A stretch of DNA of 64,000 nucleotides from the NCBI GenBank assembly GCA_028583685.1, contig JAMXIF010000003.1:71551925-71615924 (forward strand), given 5' to 3'. Positions 38,901 through 53,900 of this stretch are shown in pieces (within the stretch, counting starts at the first letter, position 1; every line of letters begins with the position of its first letter). The DNA is from Petaurus breviceps papuanus. Taxonomy: Eukaryota; Chordata; Mammalia; Diprotodontia; Petauridae. A program made the position numbers and the translations under genes. Below the pieces are notes generated by a model that saw nothing but the letters and a program-made list of their open reading frames with translations, had not been told where the DNA came from and searched no databases.

Positions 38901-41900
38901 AAAACAACTCTAGATATTAACTTACCCTCTAAACCCATGTTTAAATCTTCTACAGCAATGTCTAAAAATAAAAAAAAAACACAAAAATATTTAGTAACTG
39001 AACTCCTGAAGAGTTAGAAGTCTCCTAAGATATTCTCTTCTATTAAACTACCTTTAAAGTGCTTTCATTAATCTTTCTTTTGCCCTTCTAAATATTTTAT
39101 AAGAAAGGTATAAAGGTTTACAGGGAGGACAAAAACCTGCTTCTTAAACTAGTATAGCCCAAGAGTAACAAAAAAGAAATTGCCATCGTTTTTGTTATAC
39201 CTACAAAAGCCTTGTGATTACTAAAGCAATGAATATAAGTGGGATGGCTATGCAAAAGTACATGGTAGGAGGTATTTCCCATTTTGTTTTAGGTTATGAA
39301 AATCAGACCCCAATTCAAAGTCCAACAATAGAAATCAATCCTCTGAAGTGCCTGTGAATATCTATTCCCACTTCCTTCTTCTTTAGATGCAACACTGTAT
39401 GGTATGGGGCAAAAGAGATTAATATCAGCACACCAGGACTGGAATTCTGGCTCTACCACTCAGCACTATGTGATTAAGTCACTGAACTGATCCAAGTCTC
39501 TGTTTCTTAAATCTATTAAAAATAGAGATAATAATACCTCTCTCACAGGACTCTTGTGAAGAAAGAACCATATAAACTAAGTACTAAGTACTGAATCACA
39601 GAATTTGAGTGTTGGAAGAAATCTCAGCAATATCTACTCCAATCCAAACATGAAAAGAGTTCCCACTATAAAATATCCAACAAGTGGCCATCAAGCCTTT
39701 GCTTGATCTCTAATGAGAGGGAACCCACCACCTTTTAAAGCAAGCCACTCCACTTTAGGATGGTTCTAATGGTTACAACATGATCCATTCAACCTAAATT
39801 TATCTATCTATTACTCTGGGTTCTGCCCTCTGGGGCCAAAGAAGACAAATCTCATCCCTTCTCCATGCAACCACATTTCAAATGCTTGCAGGCAGCTATT
39901 ATATCTAGACTCAATGTGCCCCGATTCTTCAACTGACATTCACATTCACACAACAGGTACTCAAGGCCCTTCAGCACATGCATCGTCCTCCTCTGTACGC
40001 TAGCTTTTCAATGTTCTTAAACCATGGTGCCCAATATTCCAGAGGAGGTCTAACAAGGGCCAGGGTCTAATAGGGCACTATCACCTCCCAGTTCCTAGAA
40101 GCCATGTTTCTCTTAATGCAGCCAAAAACTTATTTTTTAGGCTGTTACATCCCACTGCTAACTCACACTGAGCTCACAATCCACTAAAATCCTCAGTTTT
40201 TCTGCTGTCTAACCATGCCTGTTTCATGCTGTACTTGTGAAGCCAGTGCTGCATATCCAAATATAAGACTTTACATTTATCCCTCATTTTCATTGTCTTT
40301 GAATTGACCCAATGATCTATCTTGTCAAGATCTTTTTGAGAAGTTACTTTTAGCATGGGGGGATTAACCTTTTAAAAGTCAACTCTAGTATATTACCTAT
40401 TTGAAACATTTTCTGATTCCTGTACCTATTAATGTCCTCTCACTCTTCAAATATTCCTAGAACGGAATGATCTTCTTATTGCTCTCTTCACTATCTATTT
40501 ATACACTCACCTCTATACCTCTCGCAGCCATCTAATGAAATCTAGGCTCCTTAAAAGAGGTGCTTCCTCTGCACATCTACTGTCAAGCACAGTGTCTTAA
40601 AATAGCAGGAATTTAATAACCGTTTGTTGAGTTGAAGTGAAATGAGAAAATAACATGAGACTAGACCTAAACAGATGAAGATGAGGAAAAACATACTGGG
40701 TATAAGGAATAAACGATGTCAAAGACATGATCCCTAATATCATAAAGACATTTTTTTAAGTTGAAGTATAAATATTCAGACAGAAACATATACAATTTCT
40801 TAATAGTCCAAGCACTGTATGTTTCAAAATTGATTCCCCACTCCAACTGTTCTGAGAACTGAAAGTCATTGCAGACCACATACTGCTGCCCTGCCTGGTT
40901 TCACTTCCACACAATATACAGCTCCCAGGATAAATTCATCACTTCTAAACTTACCACCATGCTGCTAAATCATGCCCTGACTGATACCACCTCCCCTAGA
41001 CTCCTTGCCCTCCCCACCCCAGCAATCTGAGGGCTCTTTCCAAAGCCTTCCTCTATAAAGGGCAAAAACTGAATTTTCAGTTCACTACACTTTGCATCTG
41101 CTGATCTGCATGGTTTTGACTCCATCATACAAGATGCCCCAAGTTGTCCTGTTACCTCCCCCTCCAATTCCTGTCTGCTTTTATACATTGTCTCCCCCAT
41201 TAGACTATAAACTCCTTGAGGGCAGCTTCCTTTTATTAATCTTATCCTCAGCACTTGGCGCAGCATCTGACACATGGTGCTTAATAAATATTTGTTGGAT
41301 TATGCTGTACTGTTAACTAAGTACAAACATTACATTAACTACAGGGAAGAAAGAATTTACCTGAAACAGCTTCTGTTCTTTCATTTTCTGGAGGTTCACT
41401 GACTATAAGGGAGAAAAAAATTCACATATCATCCAGTAATGGTAATGGTAATTTGAAGGTCTTCCCTGACTCTTGATAGGCTTAAGTGAATTTGAGGACC
41501 TTCCCTAATCTGAAAATATCCTCTGCCTCCTACTAGGCTGAATGTGGTCACATGGAGCCTGTGGGGGGAGGCTTGTTTTTCAGGAACACCCACACCTTGC
41601 CACTATGTAATTAGGTGGTGGGTCCTGAGGGTTGTGATGTTCTATGACCCTGGAGAAGGCTCTATGTACCCTTATGTGAGGTTTTACTTTGGGAAGAGTT
41701 GGGTGATTTGGCCAGATGAGACTCTGAGCAGCCATTGAGCCTCTCGGCTTTGAAAACCCAGATGTTGGTTCTTCTCTCTCTGGTAACTAGCTGTATGTAT
41801 GTAATGGCTAGACAGCGAGAATCCCTGTCTGTTCAATTATGTTACTTTCTCTGTCTGTATTGTTGTCTGCTTGTAACTTCTGTTTGTATTCTCTAAAGTT

Positions 41901-44900
41901 CGGGATGCTGATTTTTTCCCCTGAACTAGGCAAATGATATATGCTTGATTAAACTAAGATTGTTAACCCTTTTTCAGTGGCTTTCCTTTAGAAAAGCAAA
42001 TCAAAGAACCTGTGCTTGCTGCTACACATCCCTACAGTCTTCATTATAAAACTGTAAACTATAATATGGTACTGCATATAGTACATATTTCAGCTTAATG
42101 AACAACTGTGTACAGGGGCTGTTCTTACTCTAGAAAATGATAAGGCCAACAAGTAGATGATAAATCAGAGAAGCAGGAATACATAGGTTGACACTAGCTG
42201 TGTGACTTTGGTAAAGCATTTAACTTTTTATAAGTGCATTTCCTAATCTCTAAAACAAGAGGCTTGTACTTGTTGACCTCTTAAGTCTCTTGCAGTTCTA
42301 AATTTATGTTCTTATGATGTTGTTACTTTTAATCCAAAAGCATCCTTAATTTAAAGATAAAACAATTAATTATGCAGAAGAAAGATTAAAGATATTAGGA
42401 CCCTTTAGCTTAAAGAATAGATGATGAAATAAACTGGTACCATTTTCAAGTATGGAGGGATTTTATTACAATCATCACATTGAAGGTAGAATAGAAATTA
42501 GATAACCTGATATGTGGACTGTTTATCTAGACTATATGGATAAATATAAAATTAAAAAAAAAATTTCAAATGGTTTCTTTTATATCAGAATGCATTTATC
42601 ACTTTAGCTCCTCTGGGTACCCGTGATATTCTCTTGCCTTACTAAGGCTATATACATATATATAACTGCAGTGCTTTATTTTATTCTTATATCAAACCTA
42701 AACTACCAGGAGACTTGCTGACTCAGACCTTGCATAGAACAGGAGGGCTGGCACCAAGTGTGAATTCAGTCCATAATTTGGTTTGTTTTTTGCTAGGCAG
42801 TGAAATCAAGTGACTTGCCCAGGGTCACACAGTTACTAAGTGTCAAGTGTCTGAGGGAGCATTTGAACTCAGGTCCTTCTGACTCCAGGGCCAGTGCTCT
42901 ATTCACTGCTCTACCTAGTTACCCCCACAAGTACTCACTGAACTAAATGCCTGGACAGAGCTTCTGCTCCCTGCATCTATTACCCTCGTTCCCCAATATA
43001 TGCAGTGACAGTTGTAGAAGTTGACAGTCCTGCCTCTGCAATGATTTTCTGCTAACTCATCAGTGTTAGAATATGTGGTTTTCTAACAATTAATTCTTCC
43101 CCTATCCTATGGCAAGCAAAACTCCTACTGCCTCATCATCTTATCCTGAGTCAGTCACTATCTGCAGAAGCAAAAATTCTTTCCTTAACCTCTTTGCTAT
43201 TTTATCCTCTTCTTCCTCAGCCCTATCTGTCCAAATCTGCTGCTCTCCCATTTCATTACACTATTTATAAACTGTACTTCATGGTTAGCAAGGCCCCTCT
43301 GGTCTTAACATTCCTTTATGTATCAGAATGTGTGATTCTGTTGCTGTAGCTCTCTTGGTTCCCCTTGGAAATCAGTGCAGTCTGGGTTACCTTTTCCAAT
43401 CACTTAATCCATCTATACCACCAGTTAAGAATTTTTGTCACAGTCTCCACCAACATCCAGGCCAATACACTTCTTTTATCAAGGAGTTCAGTACTTATCT
43501 CACAGTATTCCTTCTCTCCCCCAACCCCTGCTCTTATCTTTGGAAACCTCATTATACATATTGATGGGTCCTCAAACACTGACTTCCCAGGTGATTTTAC
43601 CTCCTACAACTCCCAATATCTTTACCCTATCAGTGCACTTCTCACCTGCACATAAGAATGTTAATAAATACCCTTCCTTCCCTGATCTCACCATCACCAA
43701 TAACTTTTACCTTCAGGATCCAGAACTTTGCAATTCTTTTTAGGATCATATCTTATCTTTTTACCTTTTCCTCAGTCACCTAGCCACTTTATTTTCCCTA
43801 CAACCTCCAGTCATTTTATCCTTCCCTTCTTTTCTAGTTGACTACATTTGCTCAAGCCTCACTTTTCTCCCTTTGTAAACTTTACCCTAAAAATAAGCAG
43901 TTGAAAGATGCCATTTTTCATCTTACCTCTGTATCACTTACTTTTTTATCTTACTGCCACTGATAGTTCATAAAACATCAAAACTAGGTGACTCGCAGTC
44001 ATCTACTACCTCCACATATAAGGACAAGTTACTAAAGGAGAAAGGCACTAAACCATGTAGGATCCCTACAAATTTGGTTTTATTCATTGGGGATGGATTT
44101 TCTATCCCACTCCCCATAATCGCTATATCATTCTCTTCTAAATACTACCTCCAATCTCTTTTGGCAGAGGACCTTGTCTCTTAAATCACCTTAAAAAATA
44201 GAGGCATTCTCTAGTAATTTACCTCTTTCTCCCCTATTCTTCACTTCCAAAGCCATTCTATATCATCCCTTATTCTTCTCACTAATGTTTTAACCTCTAG
44301 AAAAATAGCTCTACTCCTGGACAAGACTAGCCTGTTTTCCAGAATCCTTAATCCCAACCCCCCCCTAACCTTCATCTTAGTTGACATTTCAATAATGTTT
44401 CTTTAACCTCTATCCACTGGTTTCCTTCTCCTGCTAACTCTAAACATATCCAAGCCTCTCTAATCCTTAAAAGCCCCTCACTTTACACTGCATCCACAAT
44501 GTATCTTCTCTGTCTCTCTTCTCATTCACACCCAAAATTCTGGAACAAAAGCTATCTATACTCAATGCCTCTGGCTCACCTATAACTTGACAGTCTCTTA
44601 GAATCTGGTTTTCTGATAGCATCAATTCAATTGAAACTCTTCTAAGATGCCATTGGTATCTTCATTTGTTAAATCTGATGGTCTCGGGGCGGCTAGGTGG
44701 TGCAGTGAATACAGCACCGGCCCTGGAGTCATGAGGCCCTGAGTTCAAATGCAGTGTCACACACTTAACACAAAAACTTGCCATGTGACCTTGGGCAAGT
44801 CACTTAACCCCAATTGCCCTCCAACAAAAAGGCAAAAAATAAAATAAAATAAAAATCTGATGGTTTCTTCTCAGTCCTCATTTTTCTCAACTTCTCTGTA

Positions 44901-47900
44901 CCTTTGGACACTTCTGACCCTCCTTCTTTCTAGAGAGTATTTTTCCCCCGGCTTTCTTACCATTGCACTATCTTTCTAATTGTGTGACTGTTCCTTCTCA
45001 GTTTCTTTTATTGATTCATAGATATAATCAATATATTCCAGACTTTTTTGGTTATTAATGATCTTCTCTCATGGTCCTTTAATATGGATAGATTTTCTTC
45101 TGTTTGCATAATAGTTATTGAAAAGTTAAGGTAGATCAGTGGTTTCCAATCTTTTTCATGTTAATGCCTAAGCCTATTGAGCTTCATGAATCAATAAAAT
45201 GAGAAACTCATGAAGTAGAAAAGTTAAAAAAAAAGAAAAAGCTTATCTATTTCAAGCTAGAATATGTCTAAGAAATTAATATATCAAAAGTGCTTTTTGA
45301 GCAAGTCATTTCAAATCTCCAAAACTGTTTCTCCATCTATAAGAAAAAAATTAGAGCCAGATGATCTCTAAGGCCCTTTCCAATTTCAAATGCTATGATG
45401 CTTATAATATTGCAGATTTACGCTAGAAAGCTTTAAAATGTGAAAGAATTATTTAAGAAGAGAAATTAATTACACTCATGGTCAGACAAGTAGTAACAAA
45501 GGAAGGATTCAAAAGCTAGTCTGACTCTAGATGTGTTCTTTCTATTACACCAAGCAAAATCTTTAGTTCTTTTGATATTTGTCATTACTCAGAGCTTTAC
45601 TTTTTCTTTTTAGATGGATGTCCAGGTTTTCCCCAATTCCAGGTAGTTGAATTTGACAGAATTCTAATGCTCAAGTACTACTTAATACATATGACTGCAA
45701 AAAGTATATACCTAAGAATAATTATATCACACACCATTTCTCTGTATCAGAAAAGAGAGATATTAATATAAAACTTTCTGTTTTTAAAAGTTTTAAAAAA
45801 AACTTTCTTTTTTTTAAAAGTTTACTGTACAGTGTTCTAGATTTAGTCAAAACCCAACTCTCAAAATAGATAAGTATTTTCCAAATTATGCTCTTTCAAT
45901 ATGAATAACAATAAGAAAAAATAGATTCAATGTCCTTTCAACATGCTAGGTGTGAGGGATAGAGAGATGCCAAAAAATATTTCACCTCATTTTTAAATCA
46001 TTAAATATTAAGTAGCAAAAAAAATTACGACCAGAATTTTGAAGGTATAATAGGTTACTGAAAAGTAGTATGGCATAGTAAATAAAAAGTCAGCCTCAAA
46101 GCCAGGCAGATCTGGGTTCAAGATCTCCTTCTGTCACATTACTTAACCTCTCAGTGCTCTAGATCAGTGGCGTCAAACTCCAGTTGAAACAGGGGCCAGT
46201 AAACTGCATTTTGTTTTAAAATGTAATGTTATCTGTGTTTATTTTGTTAAATATTCCCCAATTACATTTTGATCTGGTTCAGGCCACACTGGGAGTGTGT
46301 GCATATACTGTTTGTTCTTTCTTTTCATCTTTTGTACTTTCATATTCCAAAGTTACATGCAAGTTTGGTGAATAAGTGAGAAAGTTAGTATTTTTAAATG
46401 CAGTTAATCAATATTCAATATATTGAAGCTTAATTGTTTGGACTGTGAAATCTTTAAGGTCCCTCATTTCAAGTCCTAGTTATATCATTTTTCTCATGGA
46501 GTAAACTGACTCTAGTGAAATCACAAACAAAATTTCCAAAAAAAAATGTATTGGGACATAAAAAAGTTGAAATAATATGACTTTCCAGGAAAAAAAAGTT
46601 CATTTTTTATTGATAACTTCTGGTAGTGGGTTAAAAATTTCAGTCTATAATTATTATGTAAAATATAAAAAATAATTTTCACACCTTGCTCATCATAGTC
46701 TTGGTATGTTGTGTCTTCTATTAAAAAAAATAAACCAAAGAGAAGTATTTAGAAAATTAATTTAAAAGCAACAAAGACAGAAATTTAACTCACATTTATA
46801 AATATATACATTTAATCATTATAATCTACAGAGCTATAGTGTAGTCTTAAAGAACTTCTAATAAAATTGGATGATACAAGGCCTCTCAAATCAGCTCAAT
46901 TTATAATACAAAGTAGTAACTGCCATGTTATTGTCTTTTCTTCATTAATGTTAAATCCTAAATTGACTACTGTGAAGTTTTGATGTTACTGGAAATCCAA
47001 ATAATCATAAAGAAGGCAGCCCCAAAACTATTCTTAGAAGCTTTGAAAAAAATCATATAAGTACCATATCTCAAGTTAAGAGCCCTGGATGATCATTTAA
47101 AAATTGTACATTTGACTCCTTTCCAAGATTTCAAGACAAATTCTGTACTTTATCATACCTGTCTCATACTCTGGTATTGTATCTTTGACTCCTGGTTCTA
47201 TAATCTCTTGGTAATCTATAAAGGAAAATAAAATGTATCTTTTTTAAATCTTCAAGAGAAGTTGCATATATTATTTAGTTTTTATATTTAAATAAATTGG
47301 AATTTATATTTAAATAATTTGGAATAAAGCTAAGAACCTAATAATAGTGTGAAAAACGACCAAGTTAAATATGCTCTCATTCCATTGTCCTATAATAACC
47401 TACCAAAATCTTATTAGTAGAGCAAATGCACGTTTTCATTTAGACAGGAAACAATTAGGATAAATCAGACTGGATATGTTGTCTCAACAATAAAACAAAA
47501 TTAAAAAGATCTTATCCAGTGTCCTACGTGTGTGTGTGTATACAGACAGTTTTGGGTTTTTTCACGTTATGGGGCAAATCAAAAGAACAGTTAAAAATAT
47601 TTTGTACTTTTCCAGATATTTAACCCTTCTAATAAGTCTCCATTATTACACTGGAAAACTCAATAAATTATTCAACAGAAAAACACAAGAACTTGGTATC
47701 ACATATTCTCTTGACCAATCAAGGTGGAAGATTCTTCCAAGTACCCAAGGCCAAAAAAGTTCTTCCCCAATCTTTTAGTCATGAGCCTGGATGAAAACTA
47801 AACTGCATGTGTGCATATACTGGAATTCATTTTCATGATTTAATATACCTGATGATCACAAACCTGGATTTTCCTGTTCGTACACAATCTCTTCCACATC

Positions 47901-50900
47901 CTTATTATATTCATTTGAATCTGAAAATTAGGAAATGACATTTTAAAAATTATCATTGAAAGTCATTCATAATCTGTAAGTTAACCTAAGACCATACATA
48001 ATGTCTTAACAATTTTAGAGAGAAAAAACTTTACTGAAAAGAATAGATCCCACTTAAATCATAATACTCTTTCATGAAAAAATACTTTCTTCTTAGCATT
48101 AATCAGGAAAAAAATGTACTTTACAAAATCTCACCTGACTCAGGTCCTTCTGTCTGATAATATCTATCTTCAGTTTCTGAAAAATAAGATTTATGCTTTT
48201 AATGAATTTATTAGCTCCTATGTAATTTGAACCTAAGTCTACAAAAGTATGTTAATATTCAATATTTTTGACCTATTAAGCAATAATATAAAAGAAATGG
48301 TGAAAGTTTTTATTTCTACTATATTTTATATTTGAAAATATACTCTCAGTTGATTCTCACTAACAATCCTATGATCTAGGTAATGTAGGAATTATTGCCT
48401 TCTTTTTGTGATGAGAAATAGAATTTGAAAATTATATGGTTAATAACAAAGAACAGAACATAAATCTCCTCAAAGTCCTATTTCAATTTTCTCTTTCTAT
48501 CACCTCACATTATCTCCTGCTTGCACCTTACCAACCTCAGATCAAGCATTAAGAATTGAAAAATATAGTCATGAAAAGAGGAATAAGAATGATTAGCAAG
48601 CAAAAATAGACAAATAGGGGCGGCTAGGTGGCGCAGTGAATAGAGCACTGGCCCTCGAGTCAGGAGGACCGGAGACAAATCCGACCTCAGACACTTAACA
48701 CAAAAACTAGCCGTGTGACCTTGGGCAAGTCACTTAACCCCAAGTGCCCCCCCAAAAGCAAAATAAAAAAATGTTTAAAAAAATAGACAAATAACTTATG
48801 TAGTATTTCCTATTATGTGGATTCTATACTACAATAATGTCCCACAATTTTCCACATGTCATTCCATTCAACCCCACAGTTTCCTAATGGTTCCTACCAA
48901 TACATCAAGTCTCAGCTTAAACATGACTTTCTTCATAAAGCCTTTCCTGATTTCCCATGTAGAGGTGATCTCTCCTTCAAAATGTAGAGCATATATAGTT
49001 GCATAAAATGAGATTAAGGCTGGAAAGACAGGACAGTGCAAATTTGTGGATGTTCTCAAATATTAAGTAAACATTTGGACTTTACTTAATAAAAAGTAAG
49101 GAACCACCAAAAATTTCTGAGCAGTGATATAGTCAGTACTATGCATAAGGAAAACAATATAGAGGATGGCTTATAATAGGGAGGATACAGAGAGGAAGAT
49201 TTATTAGAAGACTACAATATTCTAGAACAAAGGATTTTATTATATTGTGTCATGGAAGTATGTTGATGCTTAATACCACCATGGTTTGTTGCCCACATTC
49301 AAAACTGAAGGAAATGTAAAATATTGGTCCTAGGTTAGTGAAAATTAAAAAGTAATACCTAATTTATAAAGATGCTTAAATTTTTATTTATAAGTTTAAA
49401 AAGTAAAAATAAATGTAATCTTCCTCCTATCTAAGTTCAGACCCCATTAAAATGTATCCACAGGAACCCCAGGTTTCAATACCCAGTCCAAAAGGCATGT
49501 AAGGAAGGCTTGTCCATACTGGGGTAGTGGCAGTAGGCAAAAAAAAGCAAACAAACAGATGAACGAAGAAAAGTCAGATGTAGAAAGTGAGGAAAAGGGA
49601 AGATCAGTGGTGGTGCTGACAGAAATCATTATGTCAGAAGGAAGATAAGGTTTAGGGGGTATACGTACACACACGTATGTACACACACACACACACATGT
49701 GATTATTATGAGCATGATACATTCAGTCACCAGTAAGTGGAGACTCCTAAATGCAGTTGAAGTTGTGGGCCTGGAGCTGAGGAGATATTAAGGGTTGCCT
49801 CCTTCTGAAATATCTTAGTTCTCAGTTCATACCTTTCTGATGGCACTCATAAAATTCTGCTTACTATTATAGATATTAATGAGCTTATTCTACCTCACCC
49901 TTCTAGATAAGCTTTTTTGTTTTTTTTCCAGGGGGGAAGGCAGGGCAATTGGGGTTAAGTGACTTGCCCACAGTCACATGGCTAGTAAGTGTTAAGTGTC
50001 TGAGGCCAAATTTGAACTCAGGTCCTCCTGACTACAGAGCCAGTGCTCTATTCACTAAGCCACCTAGAGATACTCCATAGATAAGCTCTTTAAGTTAAGG
50101 AATCAGACATAAATTCAGAAATAGATCAAAAGAATTTTTATAATTGAAAGGAGTCATATATTTTATCTAGTCTAAGGGCAACAAAGGTCAATGCCTTGCA
50201 CATGATAAAAGCTTAAGTTGGTGGTCAAAACAAGCTGCCAAAAGCCCTTAAGTATCCAGAATAATTAACTTGTTGTCAGCTCTTGAATATTTGAATAGAA
50301 TTTATCACAAACATAACTGTTTGCCACTGCCATACATTTCTTGCCCCTGCTTTCGTGATCATTGTAATATATATTATACTTATTATATGATAAATATTAC
50401 ACATATATTTCTATATATGCTTTTTAAAGTTATTTATGTATTTTTTTTTCTATTTGATGGCTTCCTACATGAGGGTTCTGGTTTGGTAGAATGTGAAAGT
50501 GACAAAAAGATACGACAATTCCTTCTGACTCAGTGTGGAAGAACATGACAGAAGGAGTAGCTAGCACTAGAAGGACTGGCAAGAAATGCTGGAGCTTTAG
50601 GAAAGAGTAAGGTTTTGTTTTTCCCCCCATGAATTTGAGAAGATAGAATGTGAAAAGAAAATAGCTAAGATAATAGGGAGTTTGTTTTGCTTTATTTTCT
50701 TTTGTTTTGCTTTTTAATGATAGGGAGAAGAAGGTTCCAGAGAGCAAAATGGAAAGGAAAGACAATGATAAGGAGGACTAGAAAGTGGCATCATTAAAAT
50801 GGGAGTTCAGGAGAAAATAAAAGAGGAAGGTGGTATTTTCAGAGACTAGGACTCTGAATCCCAAAATCTGAGTTCCACAAAGCAAAACAAAATTTGCAAA

Positions 50901-53900
50901 AAATATGGGCTATGTAAAGGTATCTCCAGTTAAAGCTTACTTATTATTATCAATTATTATTACTTACTTATTATTATGTTTATTATTATGTAATTTATTG
51001 AAAGTAAATGAGATAATCATATTTTAAAAACTTGTTTCTGTGTTTTAGTGACTGCACCAGAAATACTATTTATACCTTCATGAAGTGTTTCTGTTTCCAA
51101 GTCTTCAAGTTTATCATCTAACTCATTTCTCATAGGAATTTCCTCTTCATCTTCTATTTGATGCTCTTCTACTGCTTCAACTGCCTCTACTTCCTTGTCA
51201 TTTTCTATTTTAAATAAAACAAACAGGTTGTCAGCCTAAAATTGATGATCAAATACTATGGGTGTTCTCTGACATATCTACTTGTTGTGCATATAAACCT
51301 ATATTAGTCAGCCATAAGAACTCCACTTCAATTGCTGCTGTCACTCTACAGGTGTTTTGCCATCCCTTCTCTTCTCTCCCCATTTCCCCTGACATTTCAG
51401 AGCCCATTACTACCTGGGAAAAATCGTCCTTAATCTCTCCTTCTCCATTTACTCCAATACTAATAAAGGTAAGAGTATGGTATGACAGGACATAGCCAAA
51501 GGGAAAGGTAGATAAAAGAGCAAGAACCAAGGAGAAAGAAAAATGAAAGTCTGTTTTGCTAATCAATGAAACCCATTACAACAATTAGCACCACAACCCT
51601 CTATATGCTCTTTGCTTCAACCTTTCTTGCAACAATCTGACTGGAGGAGCAAGAGAAAATGGGAAAGGGAACTCTGTGGCACAATGGCTCCTCACTAGCC
51701 TAGCATCTTTCTCCTCTAGATCACAAATTCCCTGGTCCTCCTCCCAATATTCCAGCTGTGCCATTCCTGATTGCCACTTTAATTCTCAGAACTCCAATGC
51801 TCCCTCATCCCAATAACTCCTCACTAAGGTCATGTGAGTCTTCATCTGTGGCTAAGAACTGGAAGACAGATACCCTCCTTCCAACAAGGAAATCAACTGG
51901 GAACTGTTAGCTCCCAATTTTGTTGCCTGAGGAAGGTATGATTCTGTGTCCCAGGCTGAAACTCTTAATGCATATCGCTACAGAAGCATTATTGTTTAAA
52001 GAAATTAAGTTTGATGGTATTAATAATGTTTTTCAGCACATAGACCTCCCTAGTGAGGAAGCCTCCTTCTACCAATGAAGGCTGGCAATTGCTACAAAAT
52101 ACATAATCTTAAAGGATTGACAAAGTGTTGTTTTTTTCTGGGGGAGTGGGGGTGGGGAATATATCCTTCTTTATCATACAAATGGAATGGATTACTTATA
52201 TAACCAAGAGACTTTATGGCTACCTTATTGAAAAATTAATTACTAAATAAAAAGTAAAGCAGCTCTGACAGAAACTTTCAGAAAGAAATGTTTACTGCCT
52301 TGCTTATAAGCATTCAAGAGTCATCATAAAAAAAAAATCATCATCCACTCTTGTAACATTAACAAGACTCCATTTTGTCAGTTTCAATTTACCTTTTTTT
52401 CTATCTACTTGCACTGTATTTGCTAATGGAGTGTGAGGAAGAAAATTTCTGAATATGTCAAAGAAGCTATTTTAGGGTATTTTGTAAAGGCTTACTCAGA
52501 AGTCTGCAAAATTCTTCATCAGAGGTGGCACTTCTGAAAACATTGCACCTGGCCACATTTCCCACTCCCATTCCCCCAAATTCACTAAATGTTTATCTTA
52601 AAAGGAACAATATACAAAAATTATATTAAAAATAAAATCTTTGACATATTACTCTATATAGTGCTTACACACTGGATCAACTATCTTTTTTTTTCACATT
52701 TTAATCCACAGGATGGCTCCACATGGGTATTATTACAGAAAAGGTAACAATGGTTGGATAATGAAGAAAACCTTCTCTGATACTAATTCTAGTTCCTTTC
52801 AAGGAACTCTATAAGTATCTTATAAGAAAAAATTTTTTGTTAATCTCACTTCTAAAATTATCTATCTTTCACTTATGATACAAAAATAAGTCAGAGCCAG
52901 TCAAGATATGTTTATCTATACATTAGCTCAAATAAATTAACAATTGGTCCATATTGGTACTTTTGAATGTTCTAAGATAGTATAATTACCCAAACACCAC
53001 AGACATTTTATAGTAATCCTCACCTATATGACATGAATTTAGTCATTGCCCTGCTTAAAATCAGAGCATGCTAGCATAAAATTTGGTAAGCATCACCAAA
53101 ACAGACAAATTTTTGCAGCCTTGTATAAGCGTTCAGAAACTAGTTCTCTAAAACTAGGGGAGAAATTACATTTAAGAAGTTCTTTGAAAAAAATTGTACT
53201 TTATTTTTTTAACAGCTACATTTATGCATGTATATGTGTATACACACATATGTGTGTGTACATATATTTGTGTGAAGAGAGACTTCTACTACCACACCTG
53301 CCTTTGAAATGTCAAAGTCACCTACCAAAAATAAAAATCTAGACCTCAATGCCCTGAATTTTCTCAGAAAAATCTTTGGCTCTATCAAGTTACCATTAAT
53401 TCCTATTGGGATTGTCACTGCCAACTTTTCACTAAGAGGCACTCACATAGAACATGGCCATGTCATCTCAATTTAGCTAGATACATGATATGCTTATACC
53501 CAGTGGGATGCCTTTAAAAAATTTGCAAAGGATGTGCCCAGCTATTCTTTCTGATGTCACAACATATTATACACAGGTTACTTCTTAAGAATTTGAATGA
53601 CTAAATATAAGAAGCAAATAAATAGATCAAAATTGTTCCCTAGCCATCCTTCTTAATTAGCTTATATACAACTCTTTCTTTGGTTTTAAGCTTAACATGA
53701 CTTTCTTATGCTTGAGAGAAAGCATAGAGTAGTGAAGCATAGAGTAGTGATAAAAATGTGTGACTTGAAGTCAGGAGAGACCTGGAATCAAATTCTGTCT
53801 GTTATCCTCCCTAGCTTTAGGAACAGGAGCTACCAAACCTCACTCAGGTCTCAGTTCTCCTCATCTTCTAATATCTATAGTACTTAACTCACAGGGTGGT

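Noticed and set aside
43365-43743. Overlapping plus-strand frames of about 100 codons
   Set aside because: They are remnants of the L2 endonuclease region in different frames, not a gene.
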